A stretch of 64,000 nt of DNA from Cellulosimicrobium cellulans (GCF_007679345.1 NZ_VEGH01000019.1:1-64000), one strand, 5' to 3'. Counted from the stretch's first letter, positions 1 to 8,430 are shown. Notes: generated from the letters alone by a model not told the origin. Made by a program: numbers and translations.

Positions 1-1446
1 GGCGGCGATGGTGAGGTTGACCTCGGCGCCGGGGCGCCCCGCGCAGCGGGTGCAGCTGCGACGCGCGGCGGCGGTCGTGGGGTCGGTCGCGGGCACGCCC
101 GGAACCGGCACGGCCGGTGCGGGCTCGGTCGGCGTGGTGCTGGGCGTGGGTGCGGTGCTGGCAGGGGGTGGGGTCGGCGCGGTGTTCGCAGGAGGAACGG
201 CCGACGCGCTGCTCGGCACCGCAGTGGTGGCGGTCTTGGTTGCGGACGACGTGCTGCTGGGTGCGGGCGTGGTGCTGGGGGTGGCCGCGGTCGGCGTGGA
301 CCCGGTGGGCGCTGTCTCGCTCGGCCTTGCCTCGCTCGGCGTGGGTGCGGTCGGCTTGGGTTCGGTCGGTGCCGTGCTGGCCTCGGGATGGCCCACCGGG
401 GTGAGGGTGGCGGTGGGGATCGGCTCGGCAGGCCGGACGGGTGCGCCACGGGTGGTGGTCTCCGGCCACCGGCGCGCCCCGCTGCGCTGGGTGGGGACCG
501 GCGCGGGTGGGTCGAGGTGGACCTCGAACGCCGGCCCGTCCGATTCGGGCACGTCTCCCACGACGAGGTCGCGCAGGCCGTCGGCGCGGAGCTGGTCCAG
601 GGTGCGGGGGTCGCCCAGGGCCTTGGCGGTGCGGGCGGTGTGGTGCAGGACCCCGTCGACGCGGGTGGCGTCCTCGGCGGCCAGGACCACCCACATCGCG
701 GCCATCCCGTGCGGGCGGCGCCGCGGTCGGGTGACCCGCCGACCGCGGCGGGCAAGCGTGTGGCGTCTGGCCTCGCCCTGGGGGTCGGCGATCCGGACCT
801 CCCGGGCCACGCGCTGCTCGAGCTGCCGGCGGGAGCACTGGGCGGCGTCGGGCAGCACCGCGTCCTCCACGGCGTGCGCGGCCTGGTAGGGCAGGTCGAT
901 CAGCGCGCTGGCCAGGACCTCGGCCTTTCCGGCGTCGATGTGCCCGACCTCCAGCGCCTCCCGGGTGGCGGCGAGCATCCCGTCCAGGACCAGTGCCCGG
1001 TGCACGGCCTTGTTCGCGGTCATCAGCGACCAGCCCAACCGCATCGCGAGTTCGTCCCCGGCCACGCAGCCCTGCGTCGGTGGGGCGCCCGCGAGGGGTG
1101 ACCACTGCGGGTGCATCTCGGGGCGACGGGCGAGCTCGGCGACGGCGTCGAGCATCGCGGCGTGCTGGTGGGCCTCCATCCGCGCCCGCGCCGCCACGAC
1201 CTCCACGAGGATCGCGGGGGCGAGAACCGTGAGGTCGAGCCCGCGCAGCCAGGCGTCCAGTACCGGCCCCGGCGGGCACGCGGCGATGGCCTCGACCTGC
1301 CGCTGCTCACCCGTGCGCGCCGCCCCGCCGAACGCCACCACCGGGTCCGGGCCGTAGTCGGTCAGGCATACCCCGTCGGCCGCGTAGACCGGCAGCACCG
1401 GGTCGGCGACCGTGTCGCCCCGGGGGTGTTCCTGCAGGTCAGCCAT
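1..1446 (-). CDS. DUF222 (13E12 repeat) family protein, 3' part beyond window
   Basis: The reverse frame is open from an ATG at 1446 to the window edge, 482 codons without a stop. The N-terminal two thirds read as a DUF222 protein, an abundant actinobacterial family whose C-terminus usually carries an HNH nuclease. It contains the helical region with GHIDAGKAEVLAS and the segment MAAMWVVLAAEDATRVDG. The leftmost readable stretch, PGAEVNLTIAA, matches the conserved strand that resumes before the expected HNH domain. Between these lies a low-complexity linker of about 140 residues (roughly bases 60-480), rich in Pro, Thr, Ala and Ser with units like APTPSEA. No clear ribosome site precedes the ATG. 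The HNH part is not visible here, so nuclease activity is only inferred; many such proteins are multicopy with unknown function. Confidence 0.75.
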   Translation of the reverse strand, partial: MADLQEHPRGDTVADPVLPVYAADGVCLTDYGPDPVVAFGGAARTGEQRQVEAIAACPPGPVLDAWLRGLDLTVLAPAILVEVVAARARMEAHQHAAMLDAVAELARRPEMHPQWSPLAGAPPTQGCVAGDELAMRLGWSLMTANKAVHRALVLDGMLAATREALEVGHIDAGKAEVLASALIDLPYQAAHAVEDAVLPDAAQCSRRQLEQRVAREVRIADPQGEARRHTLARRGRRVTRPRRRPHGMAAMWVVLAAEDATRVDGVLHHTARTAKALGDPRTLDQLRADGLRDLVVGDVPESDGPAFEVHLDPPAPVPTQRSGARRWPETTTRGAPVRPAEPIPTATLTPVGHPEASTAPTEPKPTAPTPSEARPSETAPTGSTPTAATPSTTPAPSSTSSATKTATTAVPSSASAVPPANTAPTPPPASTAPTPSTTPTEPAPAVPVPGVPATDPTTAAARRSCTRCAGRPGAEVNLTIAA

Positions 1447-1617
1447 GCAAGAACGCTACCGGCGACCACCGACACCACCCCCGGCCCGACCGCGCGCCCT
1501 GGGGACCACGCACGCCCCGCGCCCTGTGGAGGACTCGCCGCCCGCCTGCCGAGCGGCCACCCCGTCCGGTGCCGTCGTCCGCGTCGCCCCAGCGCGCCCG
1601 GCCGACCCGCCCCGCGC

Positions 1618-2502
1618 TCAGTCCGGGGCGGTGAGGAAGACGTCGGCCAGCTCCGGGTGGTGCGCGTGCACGAGGACGCCGAACACGACGAGGTCGAACA
1701 GCAGGTGCACGGCGACGACGTATGACAGGGAGGTGCTGCGCGCGAAGATCCAGCCCTGCACGAGGGCGAAGGGCGCGGTCAGCAGCGGCCCCCACTCGCG
1801 GTAGCCGAGCTCCCACAGGAACGACACGAAGACCACGGACTGCAGGACGTTCGCGGTCCACAGCCCGAGGTGCTGCCGCAGGAGTGCGAAGACGGTGCAG
1901 ATGAAGAACAACTCGTCCCAGATGCCCACCGCGTTGACCCCGACGAACAGGCGCGCGATGTCCTGGCCGCCGTCGAGGTCGGGCCAGTTCCGGTACGCGC
2001 CGGAGCCGATGAAGTAGAAGGGCAGGACCAGGTAGCCGATCACGACGACGGCGCCGAGGTAGATCCACTGCCAGCGTGCCCAGCGCCGCCCCGTGGCGAC
2101 GGGGAACCGGATGGTCCGCTGCCGGAACAGGTACCGCGAGAGCGCCCACGGGACGAGGACCGCGAGGGACAGGACGACGGTGAACCGCGTCATGCCCGCG
2201 TCGGACAGGTCGGCCTCCAACGAGATCGCGGAGACGATAGCCATGCCGGTGCCGATCAGGGCGAGGTCGCGTCCGAACGCGCGGTCGACGACGAGGCCGA
2301 GCGCGACGCCCGCGAGGAGGGGGACGTAGCCGAGGGGCCGGACGTGCACGGCGAAGATCAGGACGGCGGCACCGCAGACGAGCGCGGCGGCCAGCAGACG
2401 CGCCGGCGAGCCGATGTCCCACGGCCTCCGTCCGGTGGCCGCGGCAGCACCGTGCGTGGCGGCGGGCGGTGTCGCGGGTGTGGCCGCGGCGGAGGGGGTC
2501 AC
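1618..2502 (-). CDS. CPBP-family intramembrane protein (CAAX protease-like)
   Basis: This is a 294-residue protein with a disordered Ala/Pro/Thr N-terminus of about 30 residues followed by about eight hydrophobic segments. The C-terminal half has the layout of the CPBP/Abi (PF02517) intramembrane metalloprotease family. An acidic motif WDELFF lies in a membrane helix (D196-E197, where the family usually has EE), and a later helix VAVHLLFD supplies H266 and D270. Bacterial members are linked to bacteriocin immunity or membrane-protein processing, but the substrate here is unknown. It is followed at lower coordinates by a 170-bp gap before the DUF222 gene. The DE in place of EE makes catalysis plausible but not certain. 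Confidence 0.7.
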   Translation of the reverse strand: MTPSAAATPATPPAATHGAAAATGRRPWDIGSPARLLAAALVCGAAVLIFAVHVRPLGYVPLLAGVALGLVVDRAFGRDLALIGTGMAIVSAISLEADLSDAGMTRFTVVLSLAVLVPWALSRYLFRQRTIRFPVATGRRWARWQWIYLGAVVVIGYLVLPFYFIGSGAYRNWPDLDGGQDIARLFVGVNAVGIWDELFFICTVFALLRQHLGLWTANVLQSVVFVSFLWELGYREWGPLLTAPFALVQGWIFARSTSLSYVVAVHLLFDLVVFGVLVHAHHPELADVFLTAPD

Positions 2503-2551
2503 GTCGGCACCCTGTCACGGGCGGCCGGTCCCGGCCACGTGAGCGGTCCGG

Positions 2552-3076
2552 TCAGCGCACGCGGACGGGCTCGCCGAGCTCGGCGGTGAGGACGGCGCGC
2601 AGCGCCCGGGCGTCGTCGGGTTCGGCGGCGCGTCGGGGGAGCGGGAGGACGGACGTGCGCCGGCCCCGCGGCAGGGTGAGGAGGTACAGGCGATCGGTCT
2701 CGAGCACGCCGGAGAACGCGGACCACCGGAACGTCGAGGTGACGTCACCGATGGTCAGGGTGACGCCGGAGCCCGGCGCGACCTGGGCGGTGTGCTCGTC
2801 GTGCTGGCGGGGATCCCGCCGCCAGACCAGGCACGCCGCGAGCCGGTGCATCGGGAGCAGCACGAGCGCCGCCGCGACGGCGACGACCGGCAGCCACGAG
2901 AGGACCGGCTGCCCCAGTGCCCAGGCCCCGGCGGCCACACCCAGGCCGCCGACGAGGAGGGCGGCGGTCCGCCGTCCGCGGCGCAGCCGCATCAGCGCCC
3001 GGAGCGCCTCGGCGAGCTCGGTCCGCTCGGGGCGCCACTCCAGCGTCAGGGTCGGCGGGGCGGCGGCTCCGGTCAC
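2552..3076 (-). CDS. YcxB-like membrane protein
   Basis: I place the start at a GTG (3076) preceded by AGGAGGAAG at ideal spacing, giving 174 residues; a longer frame upstream is Arg-rich and unlikely. After an N-terminal region beginning TLTLEWRPERTELAEAL come two adjacent hydrophobic segments (about residues 40-80). A beta-rich cytoplasmic tail follows with FRWSAFSGVLETDRLYLL and a later LPLPRRA, the signature of the YcxB-like C-terminal domain (PF14317). The family's function is unknown; members are small bacterial membrane proteins. It sits just upstream of the CPBP protein gene in the same direction (about 50 bp), so the two may be co-transcribed. Confidence 0.7.
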   Translation of the reverse strand: MTGAAAPPTLTLEWRPERTELAEALRALMRLRRGRRTAALLVGGLGVAAGAWALGQPVLSWLPVVAVAAALVLLPMHRLAACLVWRRDPRQHDEHTAQVAPGSGVTLTIGDVTSTFRWSAFSGVLETDRLYLLTLPRGRRTSVLPLPRRAAEPDDARALRAVLTAELGEPVRVR

Positions 3077-3220
3077 GGGTCTTCCTCCTGCTCGGCGGCG
3101 GTCGCCGCTCCCGCGCGAGTGTGCCCGTGGCCGGCGGCGCGGCGTGGTCGGACGATCCCGGATCACCCGGACGGCCGCGCCCGGACGGGCCGGGAGGACA
3201 GCGGCCGCGCCGGGCAGCCG

Positions 3221-4468
3221 TCAGGCCGCGACCGGCTCCACCGCCGGCCGCGAGGCCCGGAACCGCGCGACGGTCAGGCAGAACGCCACGGGGATCGCCG
3301 CGCACAGCAGCAGCGCGGGCCGCAGCCCGGTCCCGCCGTCGCCGGGCAGGGCCGCGGCGAGCGGCGCCAGCCACCCGTCGGCGGCCCCGGCGGCGGCGCC
3401 CGCGGCCCACGGCCCGAGGGTGCCGCCGGCGTCACCGGCGAGCGCGAGCAGGGCGAACATGGCCGCGCCGCCCATCGGGAACCGCGCAGCGGTGAGGGAG
3501 AAGGTGCCGGGCCACAGCAGGGCGACGCACAGGCCGCACAGCGCGCAGGCGAGCAGGCTGACGGCGGGGACGGCGACGGTCGCGGCCACGACGTAGCAGA
3601 TGCCGGCGCCGGCCGACGACACGACGAGGAGCAGCCGGAGGGACACGCGCTGCCCCCAGATGCCGTAGGCGAACCGCCCGGCGCCCATGAGCAGCGCGAA
3701 CAGGCCGGGACCGAGCAGGTCGCCGACCTGCTTGCTCACGCCGGTGCCCTGCTCGGCGAAGAACGACGACCACTGGGCCATGGTCAGCTCGGCGGCGCCG
3801 CCGGTCATCATGAGCGCGAGGGCGGCGAGGAACAGCGGCGTGCCGAGCAGGGACCGCAGCGGCGTCCGGTCCTCGTCGGCGACGGTGTCGGGCAGGGGCA
3901 CGCGGAGGAACGCGACGAGGTTGACCAGCGGGACGACCGCCCACAGCACGGGCAGCACGGGCCAGAGGCCCTCGCCGAGGACGGCGAGCAGGGCGGTGGT
4001 GCCGACGACGACGGCGAGCTGCCCCCAGCAGTAGAACGAGTGCAGCAGGGCCATGCCGGCGGCCTTGGACTCGGGCGGGGTGGGCAGGTGCTCGACGACC
4101 GGGCTGACGAGGACCTCGAGCAGCCCGCCGCCGACGGCGTACACGACGACGGCCGCGCACAGCCCGACGAACGGGTCCGGGGTGACGAACGGCAGGACGG
4201 CGAGCAGGACGAGGCCGAGCGCGGCCAGGACGTGCGCGAGCACCAGCGGGACGCGGTACCCCACCCGGTCGACGACCCGCATCACGGCGAGGTCGGTGAG
4301 CAGCTGGACGCCGAAGTTGAGCGCCGCGAGGGCACCGAGCTGGGCCACCGGGATGTCGAGCCGCGTGTGGAACACGATGAACAGCAGCGGTGCCAGGTTG
4401 TTGACGACGGCCTGGACGACGTAGGCGGCGTAGCTGGCGCGCTTCGTCGCGGCGTAGGCGGGGGGCAC
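3221..4468 (-). CDS. MFS transporter
   Basis: Starting from the GTG at 4468, which follows GGAGGACC, the protein is 415 residues with about 12 hydrophobic segments and no long soluble domain, typical of a single-component major facilitator. The first helix begins near AAYVVQAVVNNLAPLLFIVF. A central hydrophilic loop with DTVADEDRTPLRSLL separates the two six-helix halves. The overall pattern, including an acidic helix with GGAAELTMAQWSSFF, resembles fucose/glucose permease-like MFS members, but no substrate can be assigned. The frame continues open upstream, but that extension is Arg-rich and lacks a ribosome site. The gene is divergent from the small gene at 4711. Confidence 0.75.
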   Translation of the reverse strand: MPPAYAATKRASYAAYVVQAVVNNLAPLLFIVFHTRLDIPVAQLGALAALNFGVQLLTDLAVMRVVDRVGYRVPLVLAHVLAALGLVLLAVLPFVTPDPFVGLCAAVVVYAVGGGLLEVLVSPVVEHLPTPPESKAAGMALLHSFYCWGQLAVVVGTTALLAVLGEGLWPVLPVLWAVVPLVNLVAFLRVPLPDTVADEDRTPLRSLLGTPLFLAALALMMTGGAAELTMAQWSSFFAEQGTGVSKQVGDLLGPGLFALLMGAGRFAYGIWGQRVSLRLLLVVSSAGAGICYVVAATVAVPAVSLLACALCGLCVALLWPGTFSLTAARFPMGGAAMFALLALAGDAGGTLGPWAAGAAAGAADGWLAPLAAALPGDGGTGLRPALLLCAAIPVAFCLTVARFRASRPAVEPVAA

Positions 4469-4710
4469 GGTGCGGGTCCTCCGGGAGCGGTGCGGTCGGC
4501 GACCGGTGCGGCGCCGCCCCCGCAGCCTACGGGCGCGCGGCTCGGCGGCACGGCCACGTCGGGGCGCGGGCGGGCCGCCGACCCGACCACGGCGGCCGGT
4601 CAGGCCGGCGCCGAAGTCCTCACAACTGCCCTGGTGGCGGCCGATCGTACGAACGGTCGGCATGCGCTTCCCCTGCGCGCCCGCCGACATCGCTCCCGGA
4701 AGGACCCCCT

Positions 4711-5013
4711 GTGCTGCGACCGACCCGGATCCTGCTGCGCGACGGCGCCAGCCGCGCCCTGCTGCGCGCGGTCGACCTGCGCGGCCACACGGTCCGCATC
4801 GAGGGCACCGGGGGGAGCCTGCGCGTCGAAGACGCGACCACGGAGACGCTGCTGGTCGACGCGCCGATGGCCCGTCTGGAGCTCATCGACGGCGAGTCGA
4901 TCCACTACGAGGGGGCCGGCCGCGTGCTCGACCAGCGCGAGCTGCGCCACCTGCGGATCACCCTGGAGTTCAGCGAGCCGGCGACCCGCTCGCTCCCGCG
5001 CGCCCCGCGCTGA
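4711..5013 (+). CDS. Hypothetical protein, 100 aa
   Basis: The frame opens with GTG, preceded by GGAAGGACC, and encodes a small soluble protein without membrane segments or cysteines. The sequence alternates short strands (ILLRDGASRALLRAVDL, GHTVRIEGTGGSLRVED, ARLELIDGESIHYEG), suggesting a compact beta domain, and ends in an Arg/Pro tail. I do not recognise a family. It lies 48 bp before the oxidoreductase gene in the same direction and is divergent from the MFS gene. The 242-bp upstream region includes an imperfect palindrome around 4635-4660 that could be an operator. Confidence 0.5.
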   Translation: MLRPTRILLRDGASRALLRAVDLRGHTVRIEGTGGSLRVEDATTETLLVDAPMARLELIDGESIHYEGAGRVLDQRELRHLRITLEFSEPATRSLPRAPR

Positions 5014-5061
5014 CCCGGGCGGAGGTCCGGACGGCCTTCGCGGCCGGGGGATGATCTCCGG

Positions 5062-6051
5062 GTGATGCGTCTCGGGGTCGTCGGTGCGGGTGCCATGGTG
5101 GCGGAGTTCCTGGAGCGCGCGGCACCGCGCGTGCCGGGGCTGGAGGTGGCGGGCGTGCTCGCCCGCCCGCGGTCGCTGGACCGGGCCCGGGAGCTCGCCG
5201 ACCGCACGGGGGTGCCGCTCGTGACGGACCGCCTCGACGAGCTCTGCGCCGCCGGGATCGACACGCTGTACGTCGCGGTGCCGAACGCCGCACACGTCGC
5301 CTACGCCCGCGAGGGCCTGGAGCGCGGGCTGCACGTGGTGGTCGAGAAGCCCATGACGAGCACCGTCGACGAGGCGCTGGGCCTCCGCCGGCTGGCCGAG
5401 GAGCGCGGGCTCTTCCTGTTCGAGGCGATCACGACGATCCACCTGGCCGCCTTCGCCCAGGTGCGGGCGTGGCTGCCGCGGATCGGCGACGTGAAGCTGG
5501 TGCAGAGCCAGTACAGCCAGTACTCGCGGCGGTACGACGCGTTCCGGGCGGGGGAGGTCCCGCCGGCGTTCGACCCGGAGCAGTCCGGCGGTGCGCTGAT
5601 GGACCTCGGGCTCTACAACCTGCACTTCGTGCTGGGCCTGTTCGGCGAGCCGGAGCGCGCGACCTACACCGCGAACGTCGAGCGCGGGATCGACACGAGC
5701 GGCGTGCTGGTCCTGCGCTACCCGGGGTTCGTCGCGACGTGCACGCAGGCCAAGGACTCGGCCGGGCCGCAGGGCGGGCTGATCCAGGGCACCGCGGGCC
5801 GGATCACGACGTCGACCTCGCCGAACCTGGTCGGGGCGGTGACCCTCGAGCTGGCCGACGGGACGGTGGAGACGGTCGACGACGGTCTCGCGGGGGACCG
5901 GCTGGCGACGGAGTTCCGGGCGTTCGTCCGGGCCGTCGAGGAGGACGACCGAGCCGCCGCGTCGGCGTGGCTGGACCGCAGCGTGGCGGTCATCCGGGTG
6001 CAGACGGCGGCGCGGCTGGGCGCCGGGATCCGGTTCCCAGCGGACGGCTGA
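5062..6051 (+). CDS. Gfo/Idh/MocA family NAD(P)-dependent oxidoreductase
   Basis: This 329-residue protein has an N-terminal Rossmann fold (GVVGAGAMVAEF, residues 5-16), a PNAAH segment and the EKP motif (residues 95-97) that carries the conserved lysine of this family. A C-terminal alpha/beta domain follows, with GGALMDLGLYNLHFV and the usual sheet. Members oxidise or reduce sugars, inositols and related polyols. Similarity in layout to dimeric dihydrodiol or xylose dehydrogenase-like members suggests a sugar substrate, but this is inferred. GTG 5062 or ATG 5065 could be the start. A strong hairpin follows the stop, and the integrated element begins immediately afterwards. Confidence 0.85.
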   Translation: MMRLGVVGAGAMVAEFLERAAPRVPGLEVAGVLARPRSLDRARELADRTGVPLVTDRLDELCAAGIDTLYVAVPNAAHVAYAREGLERGLHVVVEKPMTSTVDEALGLRRLAEERGLFLFEAITTIHLAAFAQVRAWLPRIGDVKLVQSQYSQYSRRYDAFRAGEVPPAFDPEQSGGALMDLGLYNLHFVLGLFGEPERATYTANVERGIDTSGVLVLRYPGFVATCTQAKDSAGPQGGLIQGTAGRITTSTSPNLVGAVTLELADGTVETVDDGLAGDRLATEFRAFVRAVEEDDRAAASAWLDRSVAVIRVQTAARLGAGIRFPADG

Positions 6052-6077
6052 CGGGACGCCCGGCGCGGGGACGACGA

Positions 6078-6106
6078 AGGCCCGGTCCCTCGACGGGGCC
6101 GGGCCT
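6078..6106 (+). terminator. Hairpin after oxidoreductase gene
   Basis: Arms at 6078-6089 and 6095-6106 form a 12-bp GC-rich stem with one imperfect pair and a 5-base loop. It begins 26 bases after the stop codon. There is no T run, as is common for actinobacterial terminators. It belongs to the chromosomal side of the junction; the att repeat begins 7 bases later. Confidence 0.6.
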
Positions 6107-6112
6107 GCGTGC

Positions 6113-6139
6113 TGGTGCCCTCGATAGGATTCGAACCTA
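6113..6139. repeat. Element attachment site, integrase end (displaced tRNA 3' end)
   Basis: These 27 bases duplicate the last 27 bases of the tRNA-Arg gene (T-arm, acceptor strand, discriminator and CCA, read on the minus strand). Sequence identity stops abruptly on both sides compared with 16135-16161. There is no tRNA 5' half here, so this is an att remnant and not a second tRNA. Confidence 0.92.
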
Positions 6140-6243
6140 GGCGACGCCATATGAACCACGATGCACAGTTCACCCGCAGGATGCATCTGAGCAGGGTTGG
6201 CGCTGTCCTATCGCGTGACGTACCGTGAATCCAGATCAACAAC

Positions 6244-6274
6244 GTGTCACTACGAGGTGACACGGTAGTGACAC
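6244..6274. promoter_or_regulatory. Candidate integrase arm-type sites, left end
   Basis: GTGACAC occurs at 6257-6263 and 6268-6274 as direct repeats 11 bp apart, and inverted as GTGTCAC at 6244-6250. The same heptamer pair with the same 11-bp spacing occurs near the other end of the element. The position, 13 bp before the integrase ATG, would also let the integrase repress its own gene. Confidence 0.65.
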
Positions 6275-6286
6275 GAGGGGCAGGGC

Positions 6287-7402
6287 ATGGCTGGTCGACG
6301 GGGCTTCGGGCAGGTGCGCAAGCTGCCCTCCGGGCGATGGCAGGCCCGGTACACCGCACCCGGCGCGGAACAGCAGTGGGTCAACGCCCCCGCCACGTTC
6401 GACACGAAGCGCGCCGGCGAGACCTGGCTCGCGAAGCAGCAGACCCTCATCGCCGAGGGCAAGATCAACCCCACCGCCACCCGCACCACGTTCGGCGAGT
6501 ATGCAGACGCCTGGCTCGCCGGTCGCACGCTCAAGACGTCGACGCGCGCCCTGTACCGCGGCCAGCTTGACCGCGCCCTCCTCCCACAGTGGGGCGACGT
6601 GCGCCTCCCCGACATCACCCCAGGCGCCGTGCGCGAGTGGCACTCGACGCTGCTGCCCGACCGCCCCACCGAGCGCGCGCACGTGTACGCGCTCCTGCGC
6701 ACCATCCTGAACACCGCGGTCCGGGACGACCTGATCCCGACGAACCCGTGCCGTGTCGAGGGAGCCGGATCCGTGCGCCGCGCGAAGACCATCCGGCCGG
6801 CGTCGATCCCCGAGCTCGAGGTCATCGTCGCGAACGTCGAAGAGAGGCTGCGACCGATGGTCCTCCTCGCCGCCTGGTGCGCCCTGCGGTTCGGGGAGGT
6901 GTCCGAGCTGCGAACTGGTGACGTCAGCCTGGCTGACCGCGTCCTGCGGATCCGCAGAGCCGCCAACTGGCAGACCGGACGCGCGCTGATCGACACCCCC
7001 AAGACCGAAGCCGGGAGCCGTGACGTCGCGATCCCGCCTCACCTGGTGCCGCTGCTTGAGCAGCACCTCAAGGGTCTCCGCTCACCGGAGTCCGTCCGTC
7101 CGCCGGACCCACTGCTGTTCCCAGCCGAGCCCGGGACCGACGAGCACCTCTCACCGCACCGCTTCCGCGGCCCGTTCAAGCGCGCCTGCCGCGCCGCCGG
7201 CCGCCCGGACCTGACGTTCCACGGACTGCGCCACACCGGCGCCGTGCTCGCGGCCGCGTCCGGCGCGACCATCGCCGAGCTCATGGCCCGGCTCGGGCAC
7301 ACGACCCCCGCGATGGCGATGCGCTACCAGCACGCCGCCGCGGACCGTGACCGCGTCATCGCCGACGCGCTCTCGCGACTCGCCACAGGAGGTGATGGGT
7401 AG
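6287..7402 (+). CDS. int: Tyrosine recombinase / site-specific integrase
   Basis: This 371-residue integrase catalyses insertion and excision of the element at the tRNA-Arg gene. It begins with an arm-binding-type domain (GFGQVRKLPSGRWQARY, residues 6-22), then a SAM-like core-binding domain (about 65-160) and a catalytic domain. The catalytic residues are readable: R201 in CALRFGEVSEL, K239, H312 and R315 in HGLRH, H338 in LGHT, and the nucleophile Y347 in MRYQHA. All are present, so the enzyme appears functional. The start ATG follows GAGGGGCAGGGC. The gene reads away from its adjacent att repeat, the usual arrangement for tRNA-targeting elements of actinobacteria. Two hairpins follow the stop. 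Confidence 0.95.
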   Translation: MAGRRGFGQVRKLPSGRWQARYTAPGAEQQWVNAPATFDTKRAGETWLAKQQTLIAEGKINPTATRTTFGEYADAWLAGRTLKTSTRALYRGQLDRALLPQWGDVRLPDITPGAVREWHSTLLPDRPTERAHVYALLRTILNTAVRDDLIPTNPCRVEGAGSVRRAKTIRPASIPELEVIVANVEERLRPMVLLAAWCALRFGEVSELRTGDVSLADRVLRIRRAANWQTGRALIDTPKTEAGSRDVAIPPHLVPLLEQHLKGLRSPESVRPPDPLLFPAEPGTDEHLSPHRFRGPFKRACRAAGRPDLTFHGLRHTGAVLAAASGATIAELMARLGHTTPAMAMRYQHAAADRDRVIADALSRLATGGDG

Positions 7403-7408
7403 CGACGC

Positions 7409-7480
7409 GGAGGGTACTCGCTAAGCGCGTACCCTCCAACGACAGCGGCCTCGCCCGGTGTTGGAGCACCGAACGAGGCC
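7409..7480 (+). terminator. Tandem hairpins after int
   Basis: The first hairpin has perfect 9-bp arms at 7409-7417 and 7429-7437. The second pairs 7447-7453 with 7474-7480 (7 bp) and has an inner CGGTG/CACCG stem. They fill the gap between int and the next gene and probably end int transcription, although neither has a T run. They could also act as an RNA structure in the leader of the next gene. Confidence 0.5.
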
Positions 7481-7512
7481 TAGGTGACAACCTGTTGGAG
7501 CAGGTCATCCCC

Positions 7513-7887
7513 ATGAACGACATCATCGCACGCACCACCGACACGACCCAGCACCCCGCCTGGTGCACCGACCACGCCGTGTGGTCTCCCGGCGCGGAGG
7601 AGCACCGACACTCGCTTCTCGTGAAGGCGGTCTGGCACGAGGCTCTCAACCGGATCGACGACTCCGACCGGATCTGGATCCGCCACGAGATCGGTCCGAA
7701 GGTGAACCCACTCTCGCCGTGGGCGACGGTCAACATCAGCTACAACATGCAGGCCGCGACGCCCTCTGAGGCTCGTCTCGTCGCCCGCATGATCCTGCAG
7801 GCTGCCGACATCGTCGACCCCGCAGGCGCTGCGGACACGGGCGAACTCGGCCCGAGCAAGTCGACTCTGACTACTCCGTTCGGGTGA
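7513..7887 (+). CDS. Small DUF6907-like protein, 124 aa
   Basis: From the ATG at 7513 the protein is 124 residues. It has an N-terminal PAWCTDHA motif followed by a spaced HRHS, and a later helix with SEARLVARMILQAADIV. The P-x-W-C-x-D-H start resembles the small actinobacterial DUF6907 family found on plasmids, integrative elements and chromosomes; function is unknown and the family assignment is tentative. A TTG 18 bases upstream is an alternative start. No membrane segment is present. A 339-bp regulatory-looking region follows before the next gene. Confidence 0.6.
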   Translation: MNDIIARTTDTTQHPAWCTDHAVWSPGAEEHRHSLLVKAVWHEALNRIDDSDRIWIRHEIGPKVNPLSPWATVNISYNMQAATPSEARLVARMILQAADIVDPAGAADTGELGPSKSTLTTPFG

Positions 7888-7927
7888 ACGTACCCGCCGG
7901 GGGTCTGGTAGGCGCGCGGGCCTCGAT

Positions 7928-8025
7928 GTGTAGACAACGCGGTGTCCACTTGTCACGTGCACCCCCGCAAGGCGCGAGGTCAGCGCTCGGTTCCTCGGTG
8001 TCCAGTTGTCAGGCCTTGTGTAGAC
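7928..8025. promoter_or_regulatory. A-B-B-A repeat cluster, candidate operator region
   Basis: The octamer GTGTAGAC occurs at 7928-7935 and 8018-8025. Between the two copies lies a 15-bp direct repeat, GGTGTCCACTTGTCA at 7941-7955 and again at 7997-8011 with one mismatch. The symmetric A-B-B-A order upstream of the excisionase/replication operon suggests protein-binding sites controlling that operon. TTGTGT at 8016-8021 with TGATAG at 8041-8046 is a possible but weak promoter. Nothing coding is evident in 7888-8226. Confidence 0.45.
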
Positions 8026-8154
8026 GCCAGCACGCCAGGGTGATAGGCGCCTAGCGCTCTGACCAGCACCGTCGCGTCAACCGTCGGTACCGAGACACCC
8101 CATGCGGACTTATGGTTCATGCAAGCGGAATCGCTACCCGCCACCACAACGAAA

Positions 8155-8201
8155 GCGGCCCCCTCGCATTCCGTCAGCGCCAACTGACGGGAGGGGGCCG
8201 C
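8155..8201 (+). promoter_or_regulatory. Long stem-loop in the leader of the HTH/replication operon
   Basis: GCGGCCCCCT at 8155-8164 pairs perfectly with 8192-8201, and an inner stem CCGTCAG (8171-8177) pairs with 8184-8190 around a 6-base loop. It ends 25 bases before the next start codon. It could be an attenuator, a terminator for upstream transcription, or a translation-affecting leader; there is no T run. Confidence 0.5.
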
Positions 8202-8226
8202 AACCTCCGGCTAGAGAGGCACGCCC

Positions 8227-8430
8227 ATGCTTGCACACCCCCGCCCCGCTGACGACGGCCCCGAGTTCGTCACCGTCGCCGCCGTCGCCCGCACCCTCAG
8301 CGTCACCGAGCGCTTCGTCCGCGAGCGCATCGCCTGCGGCGACCTCCCCGCCGTCAAGGTCGGCGCCAAGGCCATCCGGATCCGCCGCACCGACGTCGAC
8401 GCGCTGCTGCACCCGGTCGCCGCAGCCTGA
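8227..8430 (+). CDS. Excisionase-like helix-turn-helix protein, 67 aa
   Basis: The protein contains a MerR/excisionase-type winged helix-turn-helix: VTVAAVARTLSVTERFVRERI followed by GDLPAVKVGAKAIRIRRTDVDALL. This is the standard layout of the HTH_17 family used by Xis and AlpA-like regulators. It starts at ATG 8227 behind GAGAGG. Its place directly before the replication-initiator-like gene (4-bp gap) suggests it acts in excision or in switching on the replication operon. A second HTH of the same type lies at 14797 on the other strand, so it is unclear which one is the recombination directionality factor. Confidence 0.8.
   Translation: MLAHPRPADDGPEFVTVAAVARTLSVTERFVRERIACGDLPAVKVGAKAIRIRRTDVDALLHPVAAA

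Noticed and set aside
8..1101. Plus-strand frames at the left edge
   Set aside because: They are shadows of the minus-strand DUF222 gene, whose protein has clear family features.
6113..6139. A second tRNA gene at the left end of the element
   Set aside because: Only the 3' 27 nt are present, with no anticodon or D arm; it is an attachment-site duplicate.
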